From a virus: 49,658 bases of DNA. Both the position numbers and the translations under genes were made by a program. Where the stretch lies: positions 1 through 49,658 of IMG/VR virus record IMGVR_UViG_3300008450_000058; one strand, given 5' to 3'. This document shows, piece after piece, positions 7,169 through 15,419 of this stretch (its first letter is position 1; each line of letters opens with the position of its first letter). The notes under the pieces were generated by a model that was not told the DNA's origin, did no database searches, and saw nothing but the letters and a program-made list of their open reading frames with translations.

Positions 7169-7563
7169 TGAATTTAAACAAGCAAGAAGCAGAGACACTT
7201 CTAAACATGTTGACCTCTGAAGACAAAGACAATGCATATGTAGCATTCCAGGCAATCAATGCATACAAGTTTAAGAAGGATGAAATTGGGTATTTAGCGT
7301 ATCTGTATAAGTTTGGTAAGCCAGACAAGTCTCAATGGGAAGAGCACTCACCGACTGCATATAAGCAGTTAAAGAAGCACTTTGACATGGAACAACCGCT
7401 GACATATGCTAAGGCATTGGCTATCATGATTGAGAACAAGAATAAAAATGAGATTGTAAGCATGTTTTTGGAAAGACATGTGAAGCAACTCGCATCAATG
7501 TTAGATACTATGGGGTACCCCGTAGACAAATTAGACATCAATATAAAGTTGAAAGATGAGTAA
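7168..7563 (+). CDS. Hypothetical helical protein
   Basis: This is an unrecognised 131-residue protein that appears wholly helical (KQEAETLLNMLTSEDKDN, YAKALAIMIENKNKNE). It has no catalytic motif, membrane segment or signal peptide. It begins by overlapping the previous stop and overlaps the next gene by eight bases. It may act with the VWA/MoxR pair that follows, but the only evidence is adjacency. Confidence 0.75.
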   Translation: MNLNKQEAETLLNMLTSEDKDNAYVAFQAINAYKFKKDEIGYLAYLYKFGKPDKSQWEEHSPTAYKQLKKHFDMEQPLTYAKALAIMIENKNKNEIVSMFLERHVKQLASMLDTMGYPVDKLDINIKLKDE

Positions 7564-8788
7564 ACATGATCAACTGGGTAAAGCCAGCAAAGAGTTGATG
7601 TGGAAAGAGCCGTTTTATGGTTTCTTTCTTATCATGCTCAACAAGATTTGGACTAATAGAGTTCCAACAGCAGGTGTAAGCAAGAATGGTATTAACTATC
7701 AGCTTGCTATCAATGAAGATTTCTGGAGTAACTTACCAGAGAATCATCGTGTAGGTTTACTAAAGCATGAGCTATTGCATATTGCTTTCTTCCACCTGAC
7801 ACAGTATTTTAAGTTCCCTGACCATAAGTTGGCTAATATAGCTATGGACATGGAGATCAATCAGTATATTGACAAAGATTATCTTCCTGAAGGTGGTATC
7901 AACATTGATGACTATCCTGAGTTGAATCTTGAAAGAATGGCAGGCTGTAGGTATTACTATGAACAGCTTAAAGAAGCCAAAGAAGATAAGAAACAGAATG
8001 GTACTTGTGGTTCTCCCAACATGGATAAACTACTTGATGGTGTAGAACAAGGTCAAGGTACTATTACTATTCAATTGGGTGGTAATGGTGCTGAAGGTGA
8101 AGTTCAAGTTCCAGAACATGGTACATGGGAAGAGTTTGAAGATTTGTCTGAGGCAGAGCAGAAACTAATTGAACAGCAAGTTCAAAGAATTCTTACTGAA
8201 GCCGCAGAACAAACTGTAAAGAAGAGAGGTACTGTACCGGGTAACATCCAACAGCTACTTGAGAAACTCCAACAATTGGAAAAGCCAAAGTTTGATTGGC
8301 GTGGTTATGTAAGAAGATTTACAGGTACATCTACTAAGATCTTTACTAAGAAGCTTAGAAGAAAAGAGAATAGAAGATATTCTGACAATCCAGGTCTGAA
8401 GATTAAGATGAGACAACACATGCTGTTGGCTATAGATACTTCAGGTTCTGTAAGTGACAATGAACTTAAAGAGTTTATGAGTGAGATTTATCACATTCAT
8501 AAGTGTGGTGTAGATGTAACCATCATACAGTGTGATACATCTATTAAATCCATTGAACCATTTGATCCTAAGAAAGATCTTGTAGTTCATGGAAGAGGTG
8601 GGACTGAATTTGATCCCGTCCTAGAATATTATAACGCCAATCTTAGAAAGTATACAAGTCTTGTATATTTCACAGATGGTGAATGTTGGACTAATGTTCA
8701 ACCAAAAGCACCTGTACTATGGGTGCTGTCTGAAAGATCAAGTATGAATGATAGCCTTCCTGGCAAAGTGATTAAGTTAGAACTCTAA
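7556..8788 (+). CDS. VWA protein with DUF2201 metallopeptidase-like domain
   Basis: This 410-residue protein has two recognisable parts. The N-terminal domain carries HELLH at 71-75, with Asp/Asn-rich helices after it (ANIAMDMEINQYI), matching the putative metallopeptidase domain of the DUF2201 family. The C-terminal domain is a von Willebrand A domain with an intact MIDAS: D294-T-S-G-S298, T350 in GRGGTEFD, and the later YFTDGE. Between them is a Gln/Glu-rich helical linker (about 175-260). In bacteria DUF2201 proteins pair with MoxR-type AAA+ ATPases, and here the MoxR-like gene follows after 11 bases. Whether the HELLH site is catalytic is unknown. A chaperone-like remodelling role is inferred from the family. 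Confidence 0.85.
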   Translation: MSKHDQLGKASKELMWKEPFYGFFLIMLNKIWTNRVPTAGVSKNGINYQLAINEDFWSNLPENHRVGLLKHELLHIAFFHLTQYFKFPDHKLANIAMDMEINQYIDKDYLPEGGINIDDYPELNLERMAGCRYYYEQLKEAKEDKKQNGTCGSPNMDKLLDGVEQGQGTITIQLGGNGAEGEVQVPEHGTWEEFEDLSEAEQKLIEQQVQRILTEAAEQTVKKRGTVPGNIQQLLEKLQQLEKPKFDWRGYVRRFTGTSTKIFTKKLRRKENRRYSDNPGLKIKMRQHMLLAIDTSGSVSDNELKEFMSEIYHIHKCGVDVTIIQCDTSIKSIEPFDPKKDLVVHGRGGTEFDPVLEYYNANLRKYTSLVYFTDGECWTNVQPKAPVLWVLSERSSMNDSLPGKVIKLEL

Positions 8789-8799
8789 AAAAAGAAAAA

Positions 8800-9975
8800 A
8801 TGGCACAAGTACAATTAAACATTGATGAATTAAAGGCGTTTTTGGGACATATGGTTAAGAATAACCAGTTCATTCAAGCTCAGGGCAAAGTTCCTGTAGC
8901 TGTAAATATTGAGGGTGATGCTGGTCTTGGTAAGACATCATCTCTAATGCAGTTGGCTAAAGAGATGAACATGGCTGTTATTAAGCTTAACTTGAGTCAG
9001 ATTGAGGAGTTGGGTGACTTGGTTGGTTTTCCATTCAAAGAGTTTGAAGTTGAGAACAAAGACGGTGCTAAGAAATGGGTTCAAGAAACTTTGCTTGAGA
9101 CATATGTCAAAGGTGGATTTAGACCTACAAGCCAAAGTAGAATGTCACATGCTGCTCCTGAATGGATTCAGGGACAACAAGAGGGTGGTTTTCTAATCTT
9201 GGATGACTATACTCGTGCTGACCAAAGATTTATGCAAGCCACTATGGAGTTAATTGACCGGCAAGAGTATATCTCATGGAAGCTACCAAAGAACTGGCAT
9301 ATTGTATTGACTACCAATCCGGACAATGGTGACTATAACGTTACTTCTCTTGACATAGCTCAGAAGACCAGATTTATCTCTACTGAGGTAAAGTTTGATG
9401 CTTCTGTATGGGCTCGTTGGGCAGAATCAGTTGGTATTGACGGTAGATGTATTAACTTCTTGTTGATGAATCCAGAGGTAGTAACTACTTCTGTTAATCC
9501 AAGAGCTATTACTACTTTCTTTAACTCTATTAGCTCTATTGTAAAGTTTGAAGATGAGCTACCGGTTATCCAAATGATTGGTGAAGGTTCAGTAGGTCCA
9601 GAGGTATCTTCTCTATTCACTATGTTTATCAATAATCAGATGGATAAGATTATTCCGCCACATGAGGTTCTTACTAATGCTAGTGAGTCTTATGTTATTG
9701 GTGCTTTGAACTCTGTGATTGGCGCAGGAGATAATTTCCGTGCAGATATTTCTAGTGTAATGGCTACTCGTATTATTAACTATTGTCTAGTGCATGCACA
9801 AGAGAAATCTGTTCCAGATGCAATGGTTAACCGTATGATTAGACTACTTACAGACTGTGATTCATTCTCTGATGACTTAAAGTATTTTATGGTTAAAGAG
9901 ATTGTCAATGGAAATAAGACCAAATGGCAAAAACTAATGATGAATGCACAGGTAGTGAAGATGGCTGTCAAGTAA
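8800..9975 (+). CDS. MoxR-type AAA+ ATPase
   Basis: This 391-residue AAA+ protein has Walker A GDAGLGKTS at 39-47, Walker B FLILDDYTRAD with D135/D136, and the sensor-1 sequence TTNPDNG. The insert ELGDLVGFP after the P-loop strand is typical of the MoxR/dynein-related AAA_5 group. The C-terminal part is helical and unassigned. MoxR ATPases act with VWA proteins to insert cofactors or remodel complexes, and the partner gene lies directly upstream. In a phage, targets might be the replisome, virion assembly or a host complex; the sequence cannot decide. The ATG follows an A-rich leader (AAAAAAAGAAAAA) in place of a Shine-Dalgarno sequence. Confidence 0.88.
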   Translation: MAQVQLNIDELKAFLGHMVKNNQFIQAQGKVPVAVNIEGDAGLGKTSSLMQLAKEMNMAVIKLNLSQIEELGDLVGFPFKEFEVENKDGAKKWVQETLLETYVKGGFRPTSQSRMSHAAPEWIQGQQEGGFLILDDYTRADQRFMQATMELIDRQEYISWKLPKNWHIVLTTNPDNGDYNVTSLDIAQKTRFISTEVKFDASVWARWAESVGIDGRCINFLLMNPEVVTTSVNPRAITTFFNSISSIVKFEDELPVIQMIGEGSVGPEVSSLFTMFINNQMDKIIPPHEVLTNASESYVIGALNSVIGAGDNFRADISSVMATRIINYCLVHAQEKSVPDAMVNRMIRLLTDCDSFSDDLKYFMVKEIVNGNKTKWQKLMMNAQVVKMAVK

Positions 9976-9990
9976 AACAAGTGTAAAACA

Positions 9991-10008
9991 GTTCCCCTCC
10001 AAAGGAAC
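9991..10008 (+). other. Small hairpin after the MoxR gene
   Basis: GTTCC (9991-9995) pairs with GGAAC (10004-10008) around an 8-base loop. No T-run follows. It may be an mRNA-end structure working with the larger hairpin at 10030. Confidence 0.35.
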
Positions 10009-10029
10009 TTCTTACTATTCTAAAACAAT

Positions 10030-10063
10030 GATAGGGCAGGGTAATTCCTGCCTTATCTAATTT
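10030..10063 (+). terminator. Probable terminator hairpin
   Basis: GATAGGGCAGG (10030-10040) pairs with CCTGCCTTATC (10047-10057) around a 6-base loop: 11 pairs with one G-T wobble. The following TAATTT is a weak T-tract, so termination may be partial. It lies 15 bases before the next ATG. Confidence 0.6.
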
Positions 10064-10072
10064 AATCAAAGC

Positions 10073-11221
10073 ATGGAAACATATTTAAAATTTGATTTTG
10101 ATATTCTCAATAGAGATTTCATGGATACAGCTCGCTTAAAAGATTTTAAAGTTGACCTAAAAATTGAAGCCCTTGAGGGTGAATTTGGTAGTCAATTTAA
10201 GTTTGAAAATGTTGCTGCAGATGTTGATCTTCAACAAAAAGATAAACTATATCTTGCTGCGGGAGTAACTATTCCAAGAGTAAAGATGAAGAATATCTAT
10301 AATGAGTTTGGAGTAAAAACTGTAAGAGACATAGATCAAGCTGACAAAGTAATTATTGGTAGAAAGACTGCTGATGTGATGTCTGACTATACATGGTTGT
10401 ATAGAATTAAAACGGAAGCATTCAAAAACTTCATTAATACCTTACAGGTTGATATAAACATTGACCAGTATTATGTTGATAAGGTTAATACAGCTCTAGA
10501 GTTTTATACTAATGAATACGTGGTAATAAATGACTGGAGTGATATTAGACTACTAACACAGTATGCTTTTATCCCAGGTCAAATTAAAGACCAAGATTAT
10601 AGGAGTAGCTCATCTTTCCATTACATCAAAGATGACTATAAAGAAGTGTACAAGGATCTAAGTACAAGAGACCTTTACTTTGAAGATAGTCTTCTGAAGT
10701 ATATTAATGGTACTGATGCAGTTACTATAGATGAAACTATGTTCAAGACTCTCTCTGATATGTTTATAAGTAATGATCAAGATAATGCTGTGTTGGCTAT
10801 GGAAATCATGGCTAACTCAAATTACTTTGATAGTCTTGTCTATCTTCTTATTTTGTTTGAAAAATATGGTATACCAATTTCTAATCAAAGAAGTAGAAAT
10901 CATGTTAACTTCAAAGGTCTCTGTGCATATCTAGATATTCATCCAAGTTCAATATACAAAGATGATATTGTCAAGATTCTGCTTAGGAAAGAAGCCGTTA
11001 CTATAGAGAACATGAGTATATTGCTTAAGCATTATTATGAAGAAATATCAAATTATTCTAGCAGTACCTACTTTAAAGTACAAGCTGTAACTTTCAGTGA
11101 TGAGATATCTCAGATACTTGAGAAGCAATTAGTCAAAAGAGTAGAAATATTTACACCAAATAAAAAAGAAGATGTCATTGAGCCTGGACTCCCTGAACTC
11201 GGACTTAACCCGGTTCTATAA
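10073..11221 (+). CDS. Hypothetical protein of the replication block
   Basis: This is a 382-residue protein I cannot assign. It begins METYLKFDFDILNRDFMDTA and is rich in aromatic and acidic residues. An early segment reads RVKMKNIYNEFGVKTVRDID; the C-terminal half looks like a helical repeat (AVLAMEIMANSNYFDSLVYL, ENMSILLKHYYEE). The tail is Pro-rich (EPGLPELGLNPVL). There is no membrane segment or nucleotide-binding motif. Its last 50 bases overlap the start of the PD-(D/E)XK exonuclease gene in another frame, so the two products are probably translated together and may interact. Confidence 0.8.
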   Translation: METYLKFDFDILNRDFMDTARLKDFKVDLKIEALEGEFGSQFKFENVAADVDLQQKDKLYLAAGVTIPRVKMKNIYNEFGVKTVRDIDQADKVIIGRKTADVMSDYTWLYRIKTEAFKNFINTLQVDINIDQYYVDKVNTALEFYTNEYVVINDWSDIRLLTQYAFIPGQIKDQDYRSSSSFHYIKDDYKEVYKDLSTRDLYFEDSLLKYINGTDAVTIDETMFKTLSDMFISNDQDNAVLAMEIMANSNYFDSLVYLLILFEKYGIPISNQRSRNHVNFKGLCAYLDIHPSSIYKDDIVKILLRKEAVTIENMSILLKHYYEEISNYSSSTYFKVQAVTFSDEISQILEKQLVKRVEIFTPNKKEDVIEPGLPELGLNPVL

Positions 11222-12191
11222 TGAGAAGTTTTATTTTAGCTACTCAGGAATAAATAAGCTTTTACAATCCCCAAGATGGTTCTACAACCATTACATTCTC
11301 AACCAGAAAGAAGATAGTACAGATGCCCACCTCATTGCAGGTAGGGCTCTGCACTGTCTGTTACTGGAACCAGATAAATTTGATGATCAGTTTGTAATGC
11401 TACCGGGGAAGATTCCCACAGATAGCAACAAGACAATTTTAGAACATATTTTCTATCACAATTACTTGCCATTACAAAATGAAACATTAACTTTGGAAGA
11501 CTTCCCTACAGATATACTCAATCAGTTACTCGTAAATAATCTCTACCAATCACTCAAGACGGATACGCAGAGACTTGACAAGATACTTACAGATAACAAC
11601 AAAGAGTATTTCACATTTCTAAAAATCAAAGAATCAAAGACAGTTATTGATGCTTCTGTAAAGTCAAAGGCAGAAGAATCATTAATTAGCCTCAAAGCAG
11701 ATGACAGGGTAATGGGGCTTCTACAATTAGGTCATGATAACTCTAATGGCGTAACTGTTTACAATGAAGTATCACTCAAAACAGAACTCATTGATTTCAA
11801 GTTTGGTCTGAAAGGTTTTGCTGATAACATAGTGGTGGATGAAAACACCAAGACTATCTTTATCAATGACCTTAAGACAACCAACAAATCCATTCAAAGC
11901 TTCCCTAGTACTGTAGAGTTCTACCGCTATGATGTTCAGGCGGCAATCTATTGTATCATGGGGTTCAACAATCTAATCAAACAAAAAGAGGATGCTAATG
12001 AATGGAAAATTGTGTTTACATTTATTGTAATAGATAAGTATAATCAGGTTTATCCATTCCAGGTTTCAGATGAAACGCTAGCAATATGGATGGAGGATTT
12101 CTCTGGTCTACTTAATGTGTTGAATTATCATTATGAGAACAGAGATTATACTTTACCATATGAGTTAGCTATTGGTAATGTAAAATTGTAG
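11172..12191 (+). CDS. PD-(D/E)XK exonuclease (RecB/exoVIII-like)
   Basis: This 339-residue nuclease shows the PD-(D/E)XK core: E199 in YNEVSLK, D218 in GFADNIVVD, and D233-L-K235 in FINDLKTTNK, followed by a helix with Gln (YRYDVQAAIYC), the RecB-type motif QxxxY variant. The N-terminal YSGINKLLQSPRWFYNHYI and AGRALHCLLLEP match the start of phage exonuclease VIII/Cas4-like proteins. It would resect dsDNA ends to expose single strands for the Sak4-like ATPase and SSB. I keep the ATG at 11172 because an A-rich leader precedes it and the in-frame sequence is intact; this overlaps the upstream gene by 50 bases. Confidence 0.85.
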   Translation: MSLSLDSLNSDLTRFYNEKFYFSYSGINKLLQSPRWFYNHYILNQKEDSTDAHLIAGRALHCLLLEPDKFDDQFVMLPGKIPTDSNKTILEHIFYHNYLPLQNETLTLEDFPTDILNQLLVNNLYQSLKTDTQRLDKILTDNNKEYFTFLKIKESKTVIDASVKSKAEESLISLKADDRVMGLLQLGHDNSNGVTVYNEVSLKTELIDFKFGLKGFADNIVVDENTKTIFINDLKTTNKSIQSFPSTVEFYRYDVQAAIYCIMGFNNLIKQKEDANEWKIVFTFIVIDKYNQVYPFQVSDETLAIWMEDFSGLLNVLNYHYENRDYTLPYELAIGNVKL

Positions 12192-12196
12192 AATTT

Positions 12197-12763
12197 ATGG
12201 CAATTGATGCGCTTTATAAGAGCTATTTTCAAAAGTCCAAGGTGTTTTTATATCCGCTCCTTGGAATTAAATTAGGTAGTCCAGTAGTTCCTGAACAGAC
12301 ATATTTGTCTTGGGATGGTTACTTAACTCCCGAGGATATAAAGCTGATTGCAATCTATCCAAAAAGAACGGATCAAGTGCACAAGAACTTTGAGAAGACA
12401 GTAATACTAAAGCATGAGAGATTATGTGATTATGTAGAACTGAATGAGACTCAAAATATCTTGACATTTGATTATAATGATTTGAAAGATGATTATCAGA
12501 AGATGGCGGATGGCAAGTACAGCCAAATGGACCCGCAAATAAAGCGCAAAATTTTAAATCACTTTGACAAAACAAATGGTAGCTACACCTACATGGAAAG
12601 TTATCTTTTCCCGGAAAGATTCTTTAGCTTGTATGCAAGTTTACTTGGTGTAGATGAATCATTCTTAAGAAGTGTTGGTGAACTATGTAGTAAACCAGAC
12701 CTAGAGAAGGAAAATCTCACAGCAACAGTTAGCAATTTGGAAAACAAGAAAATTCTAGGTTAA
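12197..12763 (+). CDS. Hypothetical protein of the replication block
   Basis: This 188-residue protein is unrecognised. It begins MAIDALYKSYFQKSKVFLYP, has a mixed alpha/beta middle with charged residues (FEKTVILKHERLCDYVEL), and ends in a helical region (FFSLYASLLGVDESFLRSVG) plus a polar tail. No catalytic motif is apparent. It starts five bases after the exonuclease stop and lies upstream of another small unknown gene and the polymerase, so a replication accessory role is the contextual guess. Confidence 0.8.
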   Translation: MAIDALYKSYFQKSKVFLYPLLGIKLGSPVVPEQTYLSWDGYLTPEDIKLIAIYPKRTDQVHKNFEKTVILKHERLCDYVELNETQNILTFDYNDLKDDYQKMADGKYSQMDPQIKRKILNHFDKTNGSYTYMESYLFPERFFSLYASLLGVDESFLRSVGELCSKPDLEKENLTATVSNLENKKILG

Positions 12764-12791
12764 TTTGTAACAATTAAAAACAACCAACAGT

Positions 12792-13172
12792 ATGAGTAGA
12801 GTTATTGGCGGCAACATGTACGTTGTCAAGTCTTCGTGGAATGAAGGGGAAACATTTAGATTAATCCCTGTCACTGAAGACTGTCCTTATGTAGAATGTA
12901 TTTATGATCCAGCTACCAAGGTATTTGTAATTATCAGTAAATTAAGCAAGACAACATTGCATATGTTGCCTAAGCTTGATGAGAACGGGGACCCGTCTCC
13001 ACTGAAAACTAAAAGAGCTAACGGTAGAACGGTTAAGGAAGAAAGAAAAACTATTGAGACTTTCCAAGAGTACTATATTGAAGATGTAGATGCTATTAAG
13101 TCTTTGGTAGAGTTCTTTGCAATTAACCAGAAAGACATGGATTGGAAATCATTCCTAGAAGCCAAAAAATAA
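12792..13172 (+). CDS. Hypothetical protein before DNA polymerase
   Basis: This 126-residue protein has a beta-rich start (NMYVVKSSWNEGETFRLIPV, VECIYDPATKVFVIISK), a basic middle loop (KTKRANGRTVKEERK) and a helical acidic end (FFAINQKDMDWKSFL). A small OB- or SH3-like nucleic-acid binding fold is possible because of the basic loop, but I cannot show it. It ends 22 bases before a strong terminator and is the last gene of its segment. Confidence 0.75.
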   Translation: MSRVIGGNMYVVKSSWNEGETFRLIPVTEDCPYVECIYDPATKVFVIISKLSKTTLHMLPKLDENGDPSPLKTKRANGRTVKEERKTIETFQEYYIEDVDAIKSLVEFFAINQKDMDWKSFLEAKK

Positions 13173-13193
13173 GCCCTGTCAGGCAGTTGATGA

Positions 13194-13230
13194 GGGGAGG
13201 TAGTTGTCAAGTTCTATCTCCCCTTTTCTT
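13194..13230 (+). terminator. Rho-independent terminator
   Basis: GGGGAGGTAG (13194-13203) pairs with CTATCTCCCC (13214-13223), ten pairs with one G-T wobble and a 10-base loop, followed by TTTTCTT. It separates the small unknown gene from the DNA polymerase gene. Confidence 0.85.
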
Positions 13231-13233
13231 ATG

Positions 13234-13244
13234 TATAAAATTTG
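13234..13244 (+). promoter_or_regulatory. Possible -7 box before DNA polymerase
   Basis: TATAAAATTTG resembles the Bacteroidota -7 element with one extra base in the spacer. It sits three bases before the polymerase ATG and right after the terminator. It could be a near-leaderless promoter or simply an AT-rich translation signal. Confidence 0.28.
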
Positions 13245-13247
13245 AGT

Positions 13248-15419
13248 ATGAGAACACATTGGGTAATGGACTATGAGACTTTGAGTAATTGTTTCATAGC
13301 CGTATTTGAAAGCGTAAAGTCTGAAGACACTGAAGTATTCATTGTACATGATTTGCAGAATGACATAGATGCTCTTATAGAGTTCTTAGAAAGAAACATT
13401 ACTCTTGATGAGTGGCATGTTAGTTTCAATGGTCTCGGATTTGACAGTCAGATTACTGAGTATATTCTGCGTAACTCTGATCAGCTCAGAGAAATGGGTG
13501 GATGTGAGATAGCTGAATGGCTATATGGCAAAGCACAGAATATTATACAGAGTCAAGATGAAGGTAACTTTCTGGAGTTTAGTCCAAAGGACATCCAGAT
13601 TAATCAGGTAGATGTATTCAAGTTGAATCACTGGGATAACCCGGCTAAAAGATCAAGCCTGAAGTGGATTCAGTACACCATGGATTGGCACAACATTGTT
13701 GATATGCCCATACACCATAGTTCTGAGATTACTACATTTGAGCAGATAGAAGAAGTGATTCACTATTGTAAGAATGATGTTAAGTCTACCAAGGCTATCA
13801 TGCAACTGAGTAAGAAGCAGATTGAGCTGCGCAAGAGTCTCACGGATGAGTACAACATTAATTTGTTCTCTGCATCTGAACCAAGGATTTCTAAAGAGTT
13901 ATTCTTACATTTCCTTAGTCAGAAGACTGGAATAAAAAAGTATGAGCTTAAACAGCTTAGAACAAAGCGTGAGCAGATTATAGTCAAGGATATCATACTA
14001 GATTATATAAAGTTCAACACTGCAACCTTTCAGAAGCTTCTTAGTAAGTTTAATGAAGCCATAGTATTTCCAGAAGAAACTAAAGGTGGATTTAAATATT
14101 CTATCCAATACAAAGGAGTGAAGACTGACTTTGGTTTGGGTGGTATTCATGGCGCCAGGGCAAGTAGAGTCTACAAGTCTAATGCAGATATGGTTATCAT
14201 GACTTCAGATGTTGTCAGTTATTATCCCAACTTAGCAATTAGAAATGGCTGGGCTCCTGCGCATTTACCCAAGAAAGAGTTCTGTGAACAGTATGAATGG
14301 TTCTTTGATGAAAGAAAAAAGATCAGTAAGAAAGATGTCAGAAACTATGTATACAAGATCATCCTTAACTCAACCTATGGTTTGAGTAATGATGCTAACA
14401 GTTTCCTGTATGATCCTGAATTCACTATGCGTATCACTATTAATGGTCAGTTGAGTTTGGCTATGCTATATGAGATGCTAGCGGAAGGTATACCGGGTGC
14501 TGTACCCTTGATGCAGAATACTGATGGTCTAGAGACTATGATTCCAAGAGAGTATGAAGAGAAGTATTATGAAATCTGTAAACAGTGGGAAGATATAACC
14601 AAGCTTCAGTTGGAGCATGACAAGTATGACAAGATAATCTTAGGTGATGTAAATAACTACATTGCCGTAAACATGCCAAAGCGTGTTGATTATGATACTA
14701 TACTTGGAATAAGACAAGACTTCCCGCATTATCCTACTGTCAAAATTATGCCTAGCGTGTATGAGTATAGCGCTGTAAAGTGTAAAGGTAGATTTGAGTT
14801 TGCTGACTTGGCTCTGCATAAGAATAAGAGTCACTTGGTAATTCCCAAAGGCATCTTCTATTACTTTGTCCACGGTATTGACCCTAGAGAGTTCATATAT
14901 TCCCAAACTAACATATTTGACTTTTGTGCAGGTAAGAAAATTAAAGGTGATTGGAAGTTTATTGAGAAGTTTCTTAAACCTGAAATAGATCCTGAATATG
15001 CAAAGTATACTCTTGAACAGAAAAAAGAGTATCTACTTGCTAATGGTTGGGAAGAGTCTTGGTCAGATGATAACTGGGTAAGAAGTGATTCTGCTTATAA
15101 AGAAGCCAATACTGGTATAACAACTGAAGGTGCGTTTAGCCGTACTGCTCCTACTGTGGGTGGTAGTTATGTAGAATTACCTGTACAAAACACTATTAGA
15201 TATTACATGTCTAATAAGGGCAGTAAGATAATGAAATATAACTTTACTGATGGTCGTGATACACAGACTGAAGCCGGTAAGTATATGCAGACTCTGTTCA
15301 TTGACTATGTAGAGAAGAATATTGAAGACTATGATTTGAATTATGATTACTATCTAGAAAAGATTATGAAGGAGATTTATAATCTAGAACCAAATGTAAA
15401 CCAATTAAGTTTATTCTAA
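13248..15419 (+). CDS. Family B DNA polymerase with 3'-5' exonuclease
   Basis: This 723-residue replicative polymerase (ATG at 13248; a TTG two codons earlier is less likely) has the proofreading exonuclease motifs D8-Y-E10, N61..F65-D66 and Y173-xxx-D177. The palm motifs are A: DVVSYYPNLA from D321; B: K370-IIL-N374-STYG; C: N424-T-D426-G. Motif C therefore has asparagine where family B usually has the first aspartate of DTD, a variant also seen in other phage polymerases. At about 720 residues it is compact. The last five residues are QLSLF (719-723), an excellent bacterial beta-clamp-binding peptide. No clamp gene is seen in this window. The stop overlaps the next ATG (TAATG). Confidence 0.93.
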   Translation: MRTHWVMDYETLSNCFIAVFESVKSEDTEVFIVHDLQNDIDALIEFLERNITLDEWHVSFNGLGFDSQITEYILRNSDQLREMGGCEIAEWLYGKAQNIIQSQDEGNFLEFSPKDIQINQVDVFKLNHWDNPAKRSSLKWIQYTMDWHNIVDMPIHHSSEITTFEQIEEVIHYCKNDVKSTKAIMQLSKKQIELRKSLTDEYNINLFSASEPRISKELFLHFLSQKTGIKKYELKQLRTKREQIIVKDIILDYIKFNTATFQKLLSKFNEAIVFPEETKGGFKYSIQYKGVKTDFGLGGIHGARASRVYKSNADMVIMTSDVVSYYPNLAIRNGWAPAHLPKKEFCEQYEWFFDERKKISKKDVRNYVYKIILNSTYGLSNDANSFLYDPEFTMRITINGQLSLAMLYEMLAEGIPGAVPLMQNTDGLETMIPREYEEKYYEICKQWEDITKLQLEHDKYDKIILGDVNNYIAVNMPKRVDYDTILGIRQDFPHYPTVKIMPSVYEYSAVKCKGRFEFADLALHKNKSHLVIPKGIFYYFVHGIDPREFIYSQTNIFDFCAGKKIKGDWKFIEKFLKPEIDPEYAKYTLEQKKEYLLANGWEESWSDDNWVRSDSAYKEANTGITTEGAFSRTAPTVGGSYVELPVQNTIRYYMSNKGSKIMKYNFTDGRDTQTEAGKYMQTLFIDYVEKNIEDYDLNYDYYLEKIMKEIYNLEPNVNQLSLF

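Noticed and set aside
9976-10072. Small RNA or tRNA in the gap after the MoxR gene
   Set aside because: Two simple hairpins only; no cloverleaf, anticodon arm or T-loop sequence.
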